DNA of 64,000 bases. It comes from Paenibacillus glycanilyticus. Lineage in GTDB: Bacteria > Bacillota > Bacilli > Paenibacillales > Paenibacillaceae. Where the stretch lies: assembly GCF_030161375.1 (NCBI RefSeq), contig NZ_BSSQ01000019.1, positions 1 through 64,000 of the forward strand, given 5' to 3'. A program made the translations under genes and the position numbers. This document shows positions 8,555 through 17,197 of this stretch, piece after piece (positions within the stretch are counted from its first letter, which is position 1; each line of letters starts with the position of its first letter). Below the pieces are notes generated by a model. It saw only the letters and a list, made by a program, of their open reading frames with translations, had not been told where the DNA came from and searched no databases.

Positions 8555-8599
8555 AAAACCAGCAGGTTTCCTTTAGGTTCAAGGAGAACTGCTGGTTTT
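8555..8599. terminator. Bidirectional terminator
   Basis: AAAACCAGCAG (8555-8565) pairs exactly with CTGCTGGTTTT (8589-8599). It lies between two convergent genes, with A and T runs on the two sides. Confidence 0.8.
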
Positions 8600-8605
8600 G
8601 CGTTT

Positions 8606-9220
8606 TCATGATTCGGCTATAAACGTAGCGCATAAATGCTCCAAAATTTCATCCGGCGTATATTCGCGGACTTCCCGTTGGAACCAATAAGCATCGCTGC
8701 TGATCCCGTTCAAGAGCATATCGGCGCGGAATACGCTATTTGATCCTGAACGTCCGGAGAAAGCATGCATCTCATCAAACAGCTGAACTAGAATCTCGTG
8801 CAATTCGTGGTAAAGCGGCCCTTTCGTCCGGGAGGTTGGCCGATTGGAAGAAGACGATTCCTCGACGCCGCGCAGCAATTGTGCTTTCTTTTCCCTAAAG
8901 CCCATAAACAAAGCAAGTATTCCTCTTAATCTGGAGCTTGGGGAATCACCGTGATTGTCTTCCAGGTAAGCGTAAATATCTTCGAACAATTGGACAAGAT
9001 TATCTTTCATTAGATCAAGGCAAAGTTCGCTCTTGTTGCGGTATCGGCGATATAAAGTGCCAGGCCCGATCTGGGCTTCCATAGCGATTTGATTCATGCT
9101 GACTTGTTCAACGCCATGCCTCTCGAATAAGCGAAGAGCTGCATTTAGAATACGTTGGCGATTTTCTGCCGCATCCCGTCGTTCGGGTTTCGGCAAAGAG
9201 ACGGTTTCTTCTTCATTCAT
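8606..9220 (-). CDS. TetR/AcrR-family transcriptional regulator
   Basis: A repressor-type protein of about 204 residues. The N-terminal helix-turn-helix is clear: RILNAALRLFERHGVEQVSMNQIAMEAQIGPGTLYRRYRNKSELC, about residues 23-68. The remaining helical domain would bind an unknown ligand. The ATG at 9220 has AGGAAG ten bases upstream and gives a normal N-terminus; an upstream in-frame ATG at 9283 lies inside the operator. The gene is divergent from the isochorismatase-like gene and an MFS exporter, and two palindromes lie between them. It most likely represses both itself and that pair. Confidence 0.88.
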   Translation of the reverse strand: MNEEETVSLPKPERRDAAENRQRILNAALRLFERHGVEQVSMNQIAMEAQIGPGTLYRRYRNKSELCLDLMKDNLVQLFEDIYAYLEDNHGDSPSSRLRGILALFMGFREKKAQLLRGVEESSSSNRPTSRTKGPLYHELHEILVQLFDEMHAFSGRSGSNSVFRADMLLNGISSDAYWFQREVREYTPDEILEHLCATFIAES

Positions 9221-9271
9221 GGAGGATTCACTTCCTGTTCGTAATTCCCTTGGTAACGTGCGTCGGTTGAC

Positions 9272-9317
9272 AAACGGAGACATCTCCGTTTAATATCAAG
9301 AGGAGAGTTCTCCGCTT
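9272..9317. promoter_or_regulatory. Twin palindromic operator of the divergent TetR gene
   Basis: The first site (9272-9291) is a perfect palindrome, AAACGGAGA-N2-TCTCCGTTT. The second (9298-9317) repeats it with one arm mismatch: AAGAGGAGA-N2-TCTCCGCTT. Both are followed by TTAAT or TAAT. The 26-base centre-to-centre spacing and the position between divergent genes suit cooperative TetR-dimer binding. Confidence 0.85.
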
Positions 9318-9352
9318 AATAATATCACAGTAAGAAGGAGTGTGCACAAGCA

Positions 9353-9919
9353 ATGAGCACAAAACAAAACACGGCATTTTTGATTATGGATTTGCAAAAT
9401 GGAATCGTATCGCGGTTTGCGGATAACATGGAAGTTCTTCAGCCTTTCCGGGAGGCACTCGATGCCGCAAGAGCGAATGACATACCGGTTATATTTGTCC
9501 GGGTTGGGTTCAATGAAGGATATCCGGAAGTGAGTCCCCGCAATAAAGCCTTCTCCGCATTTACTAAGCATGGAGGGATGACCATTCATGATGAAGCAAC
9601 GCAAATTCACGAATTCGTAAAACCTTTGCCCGGCGAGCCGGTTGTAACCAAGTTCCGGATCAGCGCTTTTGCCGGCAGCAATCTGGAAGTTATTCTACGT
9701 GCTAAACAGATTGAGAATCTGGTTATTTGCGGGATTTCGACTAGCGGCGTTGTCTTGTCTACGGTGCGTGAAGCGGCAGACAAGGATTACGCCGTTACCG
9801 TACTGAAGGATGCTTGCCTCGATGCGGATCCTGAAGTGCATCGCGTCCTCACCGAGAAAGTATTTCCTCGCCAGGCAGAAGTCACTACCGTTCAGGAATG
9901 GATCTCGTCGCTGGCATAA
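9353..9919 (+). CDS. Isochorismatase-like hydrolase lacking the catalytic Cys
   Basis: The 188-residue protein has the Rossmann-like isochorismatase fold: LIMDLQNGIV supplies the Asp and VVTKFRISAF the Lys. At the nucleophile position the sequence reads GISTSGVVLSTVREA, with Gly where cysteine hydrolases have Cys. The second family member in this window (32410-32940) keeps Cys. Loss of Cys is also seen in true isochorismatases, so this may be a hydrolase of another mechanism or a binding protein. It is preceded by AAGGAG and the TetR operator, and followed after 47 bases by an MFS exporter, so the two form a TetR-controlled unit. Substrate unknown. Confidence 0.82.
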   Translation: MSTKQNTAFLIMDLQNGIVSRFADNMEVLQPFREALDAARANDIPVIFVRVGFNEGYPEVSPRNKAFSAFTKHGGMTIHDEATQIHEFVKPLPGEPVVTKFRISAFAGSNLEVILRAKQIENLVICGISTSGVVLSTVREAADKDYAVTVLKDACLDADPEVHRVLTEKVFPRQAEVTTVQEWISSLA

Positions 9920-9966
9920 AGCTTCCTTTCATCATTCGAGATACAGAACGGAAGGGGCTGACAGGG

Positions 9967-11172
9967 ATGCCAATATGGAAAAGAAACCTGTTCGTCTGCT
10001 GGTTCGGCGTGTTTGTCGCAAGCATCGGCATGAGTCAGATTGCTCCGGTATTGCCGCTTTACATTGAACATCTCGGCGTATCGGATACCAAGCTGATTGA
10101 GCAATATTCGGGTTTTGCGTTTGGAGTTACCTTTATTCTGTCCGCGGTATTTTCCCCAATATGGGGAATAGCGGCCGATAAATTCGGACGCAAACCGATG
10201 TTGCTTCGGGCCAGCTTAGGCATGGCGATCGTTATTTTTACGATGGGTTTCGCCCAAAATGTTTATGAACTGATTGGACTTCGCCTGCTGCAGGGGATTA
10301 TAACCGGTTACGCCTCGGCTTGTACGGCGCTGATTGCCACGCAGACCGAGAAAGCCCACGCCGGCTGGGCGCTCGGAACCTTGTCCACGGCTGGAATAGC
10401 CGGTTCCTTGCTGGGTCCTTCGATTGGCGGTTTTTTGGAACTGCATTTCGGCATGCGAAATATCTTTTTTATTACCGGCATATTGTTGCTGATTGCCTTT
10501 GTTACCACGCTGTTATTCGTGAAAGAGAATTTCGTCCGCGTGGATAAAAAAGCGCAAACCATGAAAGAAGTATGGGGCAGTATTCCCGAGAAAAGCTTGA
10601 CCCTCACCTTGTTCGTAACGTATTTTGCATTGACGCTGGCCATGTATTCGATTGAACCGGTACTAACCGTGTATGTAACAAGCTTAACGAACAACGCCGA
10701 ACATGTCGCGCTCCTTGCGGGATTCATATTCTCCTCTTCAGGGCTTGCGAATATCGTTGCCGCGCCAAGGCTAGGCAGGTTATCCGATAAGATTGGGGCA
10801 CACAAAGTTATCCTTATCTCGCTAATCGTTGCCGGACTGCTGTTTATACCGCAGGCTTTAGTCCATCAACCATGGGAGCTTATGGTGCTTCGTTTCTTGC
10901 TGGGATTGGCGGCAGGAGGACTTAATCCGTCGGTCAACATTTTGCTCAAAAAGATAACGCCGGATGCTCTGACAGGCCGAATATTCGGTTTCAGCATGTC
11001 AGCCGGTTACCTTGGCGTCTTTATCGGTTCCGTCCTTGGCGGGCAGATCGCCGCATGGATGGGCATTCGGGCCGTGTTTTTCACGACGGGGGCAATCCTG
11101 CTGTTAAACGCGGCATGGGTCTACCTTAAAGCCTATAAAAAGCTGGATCGCAAACTGGTTCGAACCGCTTAA
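9967..11172 (+). CDS. MFS multidrug exporter
   Basis: About 401 residues with twelve membrane helices. It shows the motif A loop WGIAADKFGRKPMLL after helix 2, a second copy-like loop LGRLSDKIGAHKV in the C-terminal half, and a helix 5 with GTLSTAGIAGSLLGPSIGG, which is the antiporter motif C of drug/H+ antiporters. The open frame extends upstream to 9898, but that start overlaps the previous gene; the ATG at 9967 has GGAAGGGG upstream. Together with the TetR regulator it looks like an efflux system induced by its substrate. The drug or metabolite is not predictable. Confidence 0.85.
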   Translation: MPIWKRNLFVCWFGVFVASIGMSQIAPVLPLYIEHLGVSDTKLIEQYSGFAFGVTFILSAVFSPIWGIAADKFGRKPMLLRASLGMAIVIFTMGFAQNVYELIGLRLLQGIITGYASACTALIATQTEKAHAGWALGTLSTAGIAGSLLGPSIGGFLELHFGMRNIFFITGILLLIAFVTTLLFVKENFVRVDKKAQTMKEVWGSIPEKSLTLTLFVTYFALTLAMYSIEPVLTVYVTSLTNNAEHVALLAGFIFSSSGLANIVAAPRLGRLSDKIGAHKVILISLIVAGLLFIPQALVHQPWELMVLRFLLGLAAGGLNPSVNILLKKITPDALTGRIFGFSMSAGYLGVFIGSVLGGQIAAWMGIRAVFFTTGAILLLNAAWVYLKAYKKLDRKLVRTA

Positions 11173-11240
11173 TTTTTTTGCGGAAATGGGTTTACGTAAA
11201 GTTCGTTTTTTGTTATTATAACTGCAATATGAAATGCAAT

Positions 11241-11521
11241 GACGAGACGAGTAGGTAAATCAATTCTTTCCCAGAGAGCTCCGGTACGCTGAAAAGGAGT
11301 AAAGAGTTATTTATTGAAGAAAGACTCTGAGCAGCGCATCGGAACCGGCATATAGGGGATGGTGCGACGGGAGCTCCTGTTATAGAGCTAGAGTATAAGC
11401 ATGCTTAATCATGCCGTACTCGAAGAGGCAGATATGGTGACATATCCGCGAATTTAGGGTGGTACCACGAGTATTCCAATCTCGTCCCTGAGACTACGGT
11501 CTTGGGGGTGGGATTTTTTTA
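11241..11521 (+). ncRNA. T-box riboswitch leader of asd
   Basis: The conserved T-box AGGGTGGTACCACG lies at 11456-11469 and is followed by a terminator (about 11480-11520) with a T7 run, the usual mutually exclusive pair. Upstream, a stem I is visible: AGTAGG on the 5' side, TAAAT and AATTCTTT pairing with AAAGAGTT and ATTTA, the AGAGAG element, and a CTCC/GGAG distal hairpin containing GCTGAAAA. It senses uncharged tRNA and prevents termination when the amino acid is scarce. I could not assign the specifier codon with confidence; the loop on the 3' side holds GAAGAAAGACTC. Thr, Met or Lys would make biosynthetic sense. The promoter is probably just upstream (TATTATAA near 11213). Confidence 0.93.
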
Positions 11522-11604
11522 TTTCATAGCAAGCAAAACGAGATATACCGCATACATGTAAGGTACGGGATGCAAAATCAGACTGAGAGGATTTGAAAAA
11601 ACTT

Positions 11605-12690
11605 ATGTCACAAAAACTTAAAGTTGGTATTGTTGGTGGAACAGGCATGGTTGGTCAGCGTTTCATGCAATTGCTGGACCAGCATCCTTGGTTTGAAGTA
11701 ACCGCGATTGCGGCAAGCGCAGGCTCTGCGGGCAAAACGTATGTCGAATCTGTTCAAAATAGATGGAAGCTGGATACGCCAATTCCTGAAGCCGTTAAAT
11801 CTATCATCGTGCAGGATGCTTCGAAAGTCGAAGAGGTTGCCGCTGGCGTAGATTTCGTATTCTGCGCGGTGGATATGCCGAAGAAAGAGATCCAGGCGCT
11901 TGAAGAAGCGTATGCCAAAACAGGCACTCCGGTTGTATCGAACAACTCGGCTCACCGCTGGACGGCTGACGTTCCAATGGTTATTCCGGAGATCAACCCG
12001 GAGCATCTTGAAGTGATTGAAGCGCAAAGAAAACGTCTGGGTACTACAACCGGTTTTATTGCCGTTAAACCTAACTGCTCGATTCAAAGCTACGTGCCGG
12101 CTCTTCACGCTTTGCGTGAATTTAACCCGACAACGGTTGTCGCTTCCACTTACCAAGCGATCTCCGGTGCTGGCAAGAACTTTACGGATTGGCCGGAAAT
12201 GCTGGACAACGTTATTCCTTACATCGGCGGCGAAGAAGAGAAAAGCGAGCAAGAGCCGCTTCGCATTTGGGGCAGCGTTGAGAATGGCGAAGTGGTAAAA
12301 GCCAGCTCCCCGCTTATTACGACGCAATGTATCCGCGTTCCGGTTACGGACGGCCACCTGGCAACCGTATTCGTGAAGTTCGAGAACAAACCTTCGAAGG
12401 AAGAGATTCTTGCTCGTTGGTCCGCATACAAAGGCCGTCCGCAAGAATTGGAATTGCCAAGCGCACCTAAGCAATTCATCACTTACTTCGAAGAAGAGAA
12501 CAGACCGCAAACGAATCTCGATCGCAACATCGAGAACGGTATGGGCGTATCGGCTGGCCGTCTTCGCGAAGACTCCCTGTACGATTACAAATTCGTAGGC
12601 CTGTCGCATAACACGCTTCGCGGCGCAGCCGGCGGTGCGGTATTGATCGCCGAGCTTCTTAAAGCGGAAGGTTATATCCAAGCGAAATAA
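11605..12690 (+). CDS. asd: Aspartate-semialdehyde dehydrogenase
   Basis: The enzyme reduces aspartyl phosphate to aspartate semialdehyde with NADPH, the branch point to lysine, diaminopimelate, threonine and methionine. The 361-residue protein starts with the nucleotide-binding KVGIVGGTGMVGQRF and carries the active-site Cys in VKPNCSIQSYVPAL (about residue 156). The closing region LRGAAGGAVLIAEL is typical. Sequence features resemble the archaeal/fungal-type enzyme rather than the short bacterial type. The ATG at 11605 is chosen; a TTG at 11593 is also in frame but only two bases from GAGAGG. Expression is controlled by the T-box leader, and a strong terminator follows the stop. Confidence 0.93.
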   Translation: MSQKLKVGIVGGTGMVGQRFMQLLDQHPWFEVTAIAASAGSAGKTYVESVQNRWKLDTPIPEAVKSIIVQDASKVEEVAAGVDFVFCAVDMPKKEIQALEEAYAKTGTPVVSNNSAHRWTADVPMVIPEINPEHLEVIEAQRKRLGTTTGFIAVKPNCSIQSYVPALHALREFNPTTVVASTYQAISGAGKNFTDWPEMLDNVIPYIGGEEEKSEQEPLRIWGSVENGEVVKASSPLITTQCIRVPVTDGHLATVFVKFENKPSKEEILARWSAYKGRPQELELPSAPKQFITYFEEENRPQTNLDRNIENGMGVSAGRLREDSLYDYKFVGLSHNTLRGAAGGAVLIAELLKAEGYIQAK

Positions 12691-12703
12691 TTGAGAGAAA
12701 TGG

Positions 12704-12755
12704 CAGCAAGCTCCCCCAGAATAGCGGGTAAGGAGCTTGCTGTTTTGCTTTCTTA
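12704..12755 (+). terminator. Terminator after asd
   Basis: CAGCAAGCTCC (12704-12714) pairs exactly with GGAGCTTGCTG (12732-12742), followed by TTTTGCTTTCTT. Confidence 0.85.
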
Positions 12756-12775
12756 GGGAAGGAAGAGAACAACAA

Positions 12776-13726
12776 ATGAAATGCGCCGTATTGGATGATT
12801 ACCAGAATGTTTCCTTGAGCATGGCTAATTGGTCTTCTGTTAAGGACCGTGTTGAGATTAAAGTATACAATCATCATTTCGAGGATCAGGAAGAGCTAAT
12901 CGCTGCCATACAGGATTGTGAGATCGTTGTCATCATGCGGGAAAGAACGCCATTCCGCAAGGAGCTTCTGCAGCGCCTGCCTAAGTTGAAGCTTCTTGTA
13001 ACAACCGGCATGCGTAATGCTTCGATTGATCTGGCAGCAGCTTCAGAACAAAGGATTACGGTATGCGGCACAAAAGGCGGAGGCGAGGGGACTACCGAGC
13101 TGACTTGGGCGCTTATTCTTGGTCTAGCCAGAAAGCTGGTTACTGAGAATGAAGCGGTCAGAAACGGCGGCTGGCAAAGTACGATTGGCGTCGACCTTCA
13201 CGGAAAGACGCTGGGGTTATTGGGGCTTGGCCATATCGGAACCAATGTAGCGCGGATCGGACAAGCCTTTGGCATGGAGGTTATGGCATGGAGCCAGAAC
13301 CTGACGGCCGAGAAAGCGGCCGCTGCCGGAGTTACGATGGCCGCCTCCAAGGAAGAGCTACTGGAGAACAGCGATATCGTATCGATACACTTGGTGTTGG
13401 GAGATCGTACTCGAGGCTTGATCGGTGCAAAAGAGCTTGAACGGATGCGACCGACAGCATTTCTTATCAATACCTCGCGCGGCCCTATTGTGGAACGGGA
13501 GGCCTTGCTGGGAGCCCTTCGAAGCGGCAAAATCGCCGGAGCCGGGATCGACGTATTCGAGCAGGAACCGCTGCCTCAAGACGATTCGTTTCGCTTGCTC
13601 CCGAATGTCCTTGCAACTCCGCATATCGGTTACGTAACGGAAGCGGCGTACCGCGGTTTCTACAAGGGCATCGTAGAAGATATCGAAGCTTATTTGGCCG
13701 GTTCGCCGGTGAACGTATTAACATAG
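12776..13726 (+). CDS. D-2-hydroxyacid dehydrogenase family protein
   Basis: The 316-residue NAD-dependent oxidoreductase has the nucleotide-binding LGLLGLGHIGTNVARIGQAFG (about 140-160) and the catalytic triad of the family: Arg in INTSRGPIV, Glu in DVFEQEPL and His in ATPHIGYVT. It interconverts a D-2-hydroxy acid and a 2-keto acid, but the substrate (phosphoglycerate, glyoxylate, hydroxypyruvate or other) is not determined by these motifs. The ATG at 12776 has AAGGAAGAG about nine bases upstream, and the protein begins directly with the catalytic-domain strand MKCAVLDDYQ. It lacks an ACT domain, so it is not a classical SerA. It is monocistronic, between two sets of terminators. Confidence 0.88.
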   Translation: MKCAVLDDYQNVSLSMANWSSVKDRVEIKVYNHHFEDQEELIAAIQDCEIVVIMRERTPFRKELLQRLPKLKLLVTTGMRNASIDLAAASEQRITVCGTKGGGEGTTELTWALILGLARKLVTENEAVRNGGWQSTIGVDLHGKTLGLLGLGHIGTNVARIGQAFGMEVMAWSQNLTAEKAAAAGVTMAASKEELLENSDIVSIHLVLGDRTRGLIGAKELERMRPTAFLINTSRGPIVEREALLGALRSGKIAGAGIDVFEQEPLPQDDSFRLLPNVLATPHIGYVTEAAYRGFYKGIVEDIEAYLAGSPVNVLT

Positions 13727-13737
13727 TTTCAGAAAAG

Positions 13738-13773
13738 AGATAGACTGTCGGTTATGCCGGGCAGTCTATCTTT
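13738..13773 (+). terminator. Terminator after the hydroxyacid dehydrogenase
   Basis: AGATAGACTG (13738-13747) pairs exactly with CAGTCTATCT (13762-13771), followed by TTATATGG. Confidence 0.7.
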
Positions 13774-13787
13774 ATATGGTCTTTAAC

Positions 13788-13826
13788 AAACCGCCTATTG
13801 ATACAACTAATAGTGCGGTTTTTTTT
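13788..13826 (+). terminator. Second, stronger terminator
   Basis: AAACCGCCTATT (13788-13799) pairs, with one bulge, with AATAGTGCGGTTT, followed by a run of T residues. With the preceding hairpin it isolates the dehydrogenase/Tat operon downstream. Confidence 0.8.
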
Positions 13827-13922
13827 GCTGTTTCCTCAATTGGAATATTTCATGAATAATTTATGTTCCATTGGAAGAAAATTAGAAAACCTACTAAATC
13901 GGGTAGCGAGGAGATAATGATT

Positions 13923-14696
13923 ATGGCGAACGATAAACCCAATCAACCGCAAGACGAATCCCGGCGAAGGTTCCTTAAATATTCAGGTACGGCACTTGGC
14001 GGGGTAGTGCTAGGCGGAGTGATCGGCGGTCTGGTTGGCGCTAATGTCAAACAAACCGACAAGGATGAGACCGCGGAACCGGGCAAGTCGGGAACGGCTG
14101 CGGAGAACAAAGACTATAACCAAGCGTTAATGTTTTTCAGTCAAGACCAGTTTACGACCGCCGAAGCGGCCGCTGAGCGGATATTCCCTGCGGACGATTC
14201 GGGTCCAGGCGCCAAGGAGCTTGGGGTCGCGTTTTTCATGGACCATCAGATGGTCAGCCAATACGGCTATAATGCGCGGGACTACATGCTTCCACCTTAC
14301 TACAAGGCGGAAGAAACGCAGGGTTATCAGTTGATATTTAAACGCAACGAATTAATTCTGCTCGGATTAGAAGCCATGAACCAGTACAGCAATACGAAAT
14401 ACCAGAAGCCTTTCGCGGAGATAGCACCAGAGGAACAAGATGCCGTACTGACGGCGTTTGAGAAGAACGAAACGGGGATTAAAGATTTTCCTGCCACGAA
14501 CTTTTTCGCGATGTTCCTCAATCTCACGATGGAAGGCGCATACGCCGATCCGCTGTATGGCGGCAACCGCAATATGGCAGGTTGGAAGATGAGAAACTTC
14601 CCGGGCAACCAAATGAGCTATACCGATTACATCGAAAAAGAAGAGTTCGTCAAGCTGGAACCGTTAAGCTTGCATGATCATCTTGAGCTTGGGTAG
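13923..14696 (+). CDS. Gluconate 2-dehydrogenase subunit 3-like protein with Tat signal
   Basis: The 257-residue protein begins MANDKPNQPQDESRRRFLKYSG: a twin-arginine motif (SRRRFLK) followed by a hydrophobic, glycine-rich stretch (GGVVLGGVIGGLVG). The mature part (QFTTAEAAAERIFPADDSGPGAKELGV, then PLYGGNRNMAGWKMRNFPG) matches small subunits of FAD-dependent gluconate or sugar dehydrogenases. Such subunits carry the export signal for the signal-less flavoprotein and move it through Tat as a folded complex. The ATG at 13923 is nine bases after GAGGAG; the ATG at 13917 is only three. It is the first gene of a five-gene operon with GMC subunit, tatC, tatA and cupredoxin. The mature complex should lie outside the membrane. 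Confidence 0.88.
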   Translation: MANDKPNQPQDESRRRFLKYSGTALGGVVLGGVIGGLVGANVKQTDKDETAEPGKSGTAAENKDYNQALMFFSQDQFTTAEAAAERIFPADDSGPGAKELGVAFFMDHQMVSQYGYNARDYMLPPYYKAEETQGYQLIFKRNELILLGLEAMNQYSNTKYQKPFAEIAPEEQDAVLTAFEKNETGIKDFPATNFFAMFLNLTMEGAYADPLYGGNRNMAGWKMRNFPGNQMSYTDYIEKEEFVKLEPLSLHDHLELG

Positions 14697-14713
14697 ATAA
14701 GGGGTGAACCAAT

Positions 14714-16435
14714 ATGGCAACTAAACTTCCAAAAGTTCCTGTCGTGATTGTAGGCATGGGTTGGGTTGGCGGTATTATCGCAGCTGAACTGACGAAAGCC
14801 GGCATCTCCGTTGTTGGTTTAGAACGGGGCAAAAGCCGCGACACGCAGGATTACTATCATGTACATGACGAGCTTCGGTATGCCGCGCGTTATGATCTGA
14901 TGCAAGACTTGTCCAAAGAAACCGTATCGTTCCGCAATACGATGAAGATGAGAGCATTGCCGATGCGTACCTACGGATCCTTCTTGCTAGGTGAAGGACT
15001 AGGAGGAGCAGGCGTTCACTGGAACGGCCAATATTACCGCTTCCTGCCTTATGATTTCGAGATTCATAGCAAAACCGTAGAACGTTACGGCAAATCCATT
15101 ATCCCGGAAAACGTGACCATTCGCGACTGGGGCATTACCTATGAACAGCTTGAGCCGTATTTCGTGAAATACGAGCAGATGGCGGGTATTTCGGGCGAGA
15201 AAGAATTGCCGTCCAATATTGGCCAAATGTCTACGCCGTTTGCCACGGCGGCCATGAAGAAATCGCCTGCCATGAAGCTGTTTGAGGAAGCATCCAAGAA
15301 GCTGGGCTACAGCCCGTATGTAATCCCATCGGCCAACTTAACTGAGCCGTACAAAAATCCGGACGGCATTGAGCGCGCACCTTGTCAATATTGCGGCTAT
15401 TGCGAGCGGTTTGGCTGCGAATACGGCGCTAAGGCGGATCCGGTCGTAACGGTGCTGCCGGTAGCCAAGCAGTCAGGCAAGCTTGATCTTCGAACCCATG
15501 CCAACGTAACCAGAATCATTCACGATGGCAAAAAAGCGACCGGTGTTACATACGTCCATACGCCAAGCGGCGAAGAATTTACGCAGCCGGCGGATGTTGT
15601 CATTATGGCAGGTTACTTGTTCACGAACGTGAGACTGCTCTTGCTCTCCAAACTTGGCAAGCCTTATGATCCGCAGACGGATACGGGTTCTGTCGGCCGG
15701 AACTATGCTTACCAGATCAACGGCGCAAGCACGAGTGCCTTTTATGAGGACAGAGAATTTAATTTGGCTATGGGGGCCGGAGCGCTTGGCAGCAGTATTG
15801 ACGATTTCAACGGCGATAACTTCGACCATAACGGCTTGAAGTTTCTGCATGGCGCCAATATTCGCTTCACTCAGACCGGGCTTCGTCCGATTCAATACCA
15901 GCCGGTTCCGGCAGGAACGCCGAAATGGGGGGCGGAGTTCAAGAAAGCGACGATTCATAATGCCAATCGCGTGTTGTCCGTAACGGGACAAGGCGCAAGC
16001 ATGCCGAACCGTTATCACTATCTGGATTTGGATCCGGAATACAAAGATGCCTTTGGCCAGCCGCTTATCCGGATGACCTTTGATTTCGAGGATTACGACC
16101 GTGAGCTCGTGAAGTTTATAGCCGGCAAAACAAAAGGGATCGCGGACGAGATGAAAGCCACCAAAACCGAAGTCCACGATTCCATCAAGCAGTACAACAT
16201 CGTTCCTTACCAGTCTACCCATAACACGGGCGGCACGATTATGGGATCGGATCCCAAAACGTCCGTTGTAAACAATTATTTGCAAATGTGGGATGCGGAT
16301 AACGTGTTTATCTGCGGGGCTTCGAACTTCCCGCACAACAGCGGATATAACCCAACGGCAACCGTTGGCGCATTGGCTTACCGGACAGCCGAAGGGGTTC
16401 AGAAGTTTCTGGAAAAAGGCGGTTCACTCGTGTGA
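14714..16435 (+). CDS. GMC-family FAD dehydrogenase, catalytic subunit with Fe-S motif
   Basis: A 573-residue flavoprotein. FAD binding is shown by VVIVGMGWVGGIIAAELTKAG at residues 10-30. The GMC C-terminus is clear: STHNTGGTIMGSDP supplies the active-site His and FPHNSGYNPTATVGALAYR the closing motif. The sequence APCQYCGYCERFGCEYGAKAD (near residue 222) is a CxxCxxCx4C cluster, as in sugar dehydrogenases whose large subunit binds a [3Fe-4S] centre for electron exit. It should oxidise an alcohol or sugar, but the substrate is not predictable. It has no signal peptide of its own and is expected to be exported with the Tat-signal small subunit encoded 17 bases upstream. Its stop overlaps the tatC start by four bases. 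Confidence 0.9.
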   Translation: MATKLPKVPVVIVGMGWVGGIIAAELTKAGISVVGLERGKSRDTQDYYHVHDELRYAARYDLMQDLSKETVSFRNTMKMRALPMRTYGSFLLGEGLGGAGVHWNGQYYRFLPYDFEIHSKTVERYGKSIIPENVTIRDWGITYEQLEPYFVKYEQMAGISGEKELPSNIGQMSTPFATAAMKKSPAMKLFEEASKKLGYSPYVIPSANLTEPYKNPDGIERAPCQYCGYCERFGCEYGAKADPVVTVLPVAKQSGKLDLRTHANVTRIIHDGKKATGVTYVHTPSGEEFTQPADVVIMAGYLFTNVRLLLLSKLGKPYDPQTDTGSVGRNYAYQINGASTSAFYEDREFNLAMGAGALGSSIDDFNGDNFDHNGLKFLHGANIRFTQTGLRPIQYQPVPAGTPKWGAEFKKATIHNANRVLSVTGQGASMPNRYHYLDLDPEYKDAFGQPLIRMTFDFEDYDRELVKFIAGKTKGIADEMKATKTEVHDSIKQYNIVPYQSTHNTGGTIMGSDPKTSVVNNYLQMWDADNVFICGASNFPHNSGYNPTATVGALAYRTAEGVQKFLEKGGSLV

Positions 16436-17178
16436 GCAGCCCGGCGGAAGATACGATAAGCAGCGATCTGATCGGTCATCTGACGGAGCTCCGCAAACGT
16501 CTCATTTATGTGGCAGGTTGGTTTCTTGCTTCTCTGGGAGCAGGGCTGTACGCGGCGCCGAAGATTTTGACTTTTGTCAAAAGCCATCTGGGCTCCATTG
16601 AAGTGGAGTGGAGCGTATTTGCCCTCTCGGACGGCATTGCGGTGTATATGAAATGCGCGCTGCTTGTCGGCATTATCTTGACGCTGCCTTTCCTGCTGTA
16701 CCATCTGTGGGCTTTTGCGAGACCGGGCATGACCGATGCGGAAGCGAAGAGCACGCTTGTGTACGTTCCCACTTCTTCATTGCTCTTCGTCTGCGGAGTA
16801 TTGTTCGGCTACACGGTGGCTTTGCCGATGATGATCCGGTTTATGATCAAGGTGAACCAGTCTATGGGCGCTCAAGAGGTCTACGGGATCCAGCATTACA
16901 TGTCGTTTCTCATCAGCTTTCTGTTGCCGATGGGAGTAGCGTTTGAAATGCCGCTTGCCATGACTTTCCTGACCCGGATTGGACTGCTCACGCCTGACAA
17001 AATGAAGCAGGTACGAAAATACGCGTATGTTGGCTTGGCGGTTGTGGGAACACTTATCTCACCTCCGGATTTCGTATCTCATTTGTCCGTGACTGTTCCA
17101 CTCATCATCTTGTTCGAGATCAGCGCTTTTATCTCGACGCGTTACTATAAGCGGAAGTTAGCCGTTCAAACGACTTAA
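16432..17178 (+). CDS. tatC: Sec-independent protein translocase TatC
   Basis: The 248-residue, six-helix membrane protein is the signal-recognising core of the twin-arginine translocase. Hallmarks are the N-terminal LIGHLTELRKRL, FARPGMTDAEAKS after helix 2, and FEMPLAMTFLTRIGLLTPDKMKQVRKYAYV, with LISPPDFVS towards the end. It starts with GTG at 16432, overlapping the dehydrogenase stop (GTGA), so translation is coupled. The genomic link makes it likely that this TatC handles the two-subunit dehydrogenase, as TatCd handles PhoD in Bacillus subtilis. Whether the genome has a second, general TatC cannot be seen here. Confidence 0.95.
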   Translation: MSSPAEDTISSDLIGHLTELRKRLIYVAGWFLASLGAGLYAAPKILTFVKSHLGSIEVEWSVFALSDGIAVYMKCALLVGIILTLPFLLYHLWAFARPGMTDAEAKSTLVYVPTSSLLFVCGVLFGYTVALPMMIRFMIKVNQSMGAQEVYGIQHYMSFLISFLLPMGVAFEMPLAMTFLTRIGLLTPDKMKQVRKYAYVGLAVVGTLISPPDFVSHLSVTVPLIILFEISAFISTRYYKRKLAVQTT

Positions 17179-17197
17179 AATACGGAGGTGTAAGGGC

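Noticed and set aside
11608-12681. Long open frame on the minus strand opposite asd
   Set aside because: It mirrors the third-codon pattern of asd, lacks a ribosome site and any recognisable domain.
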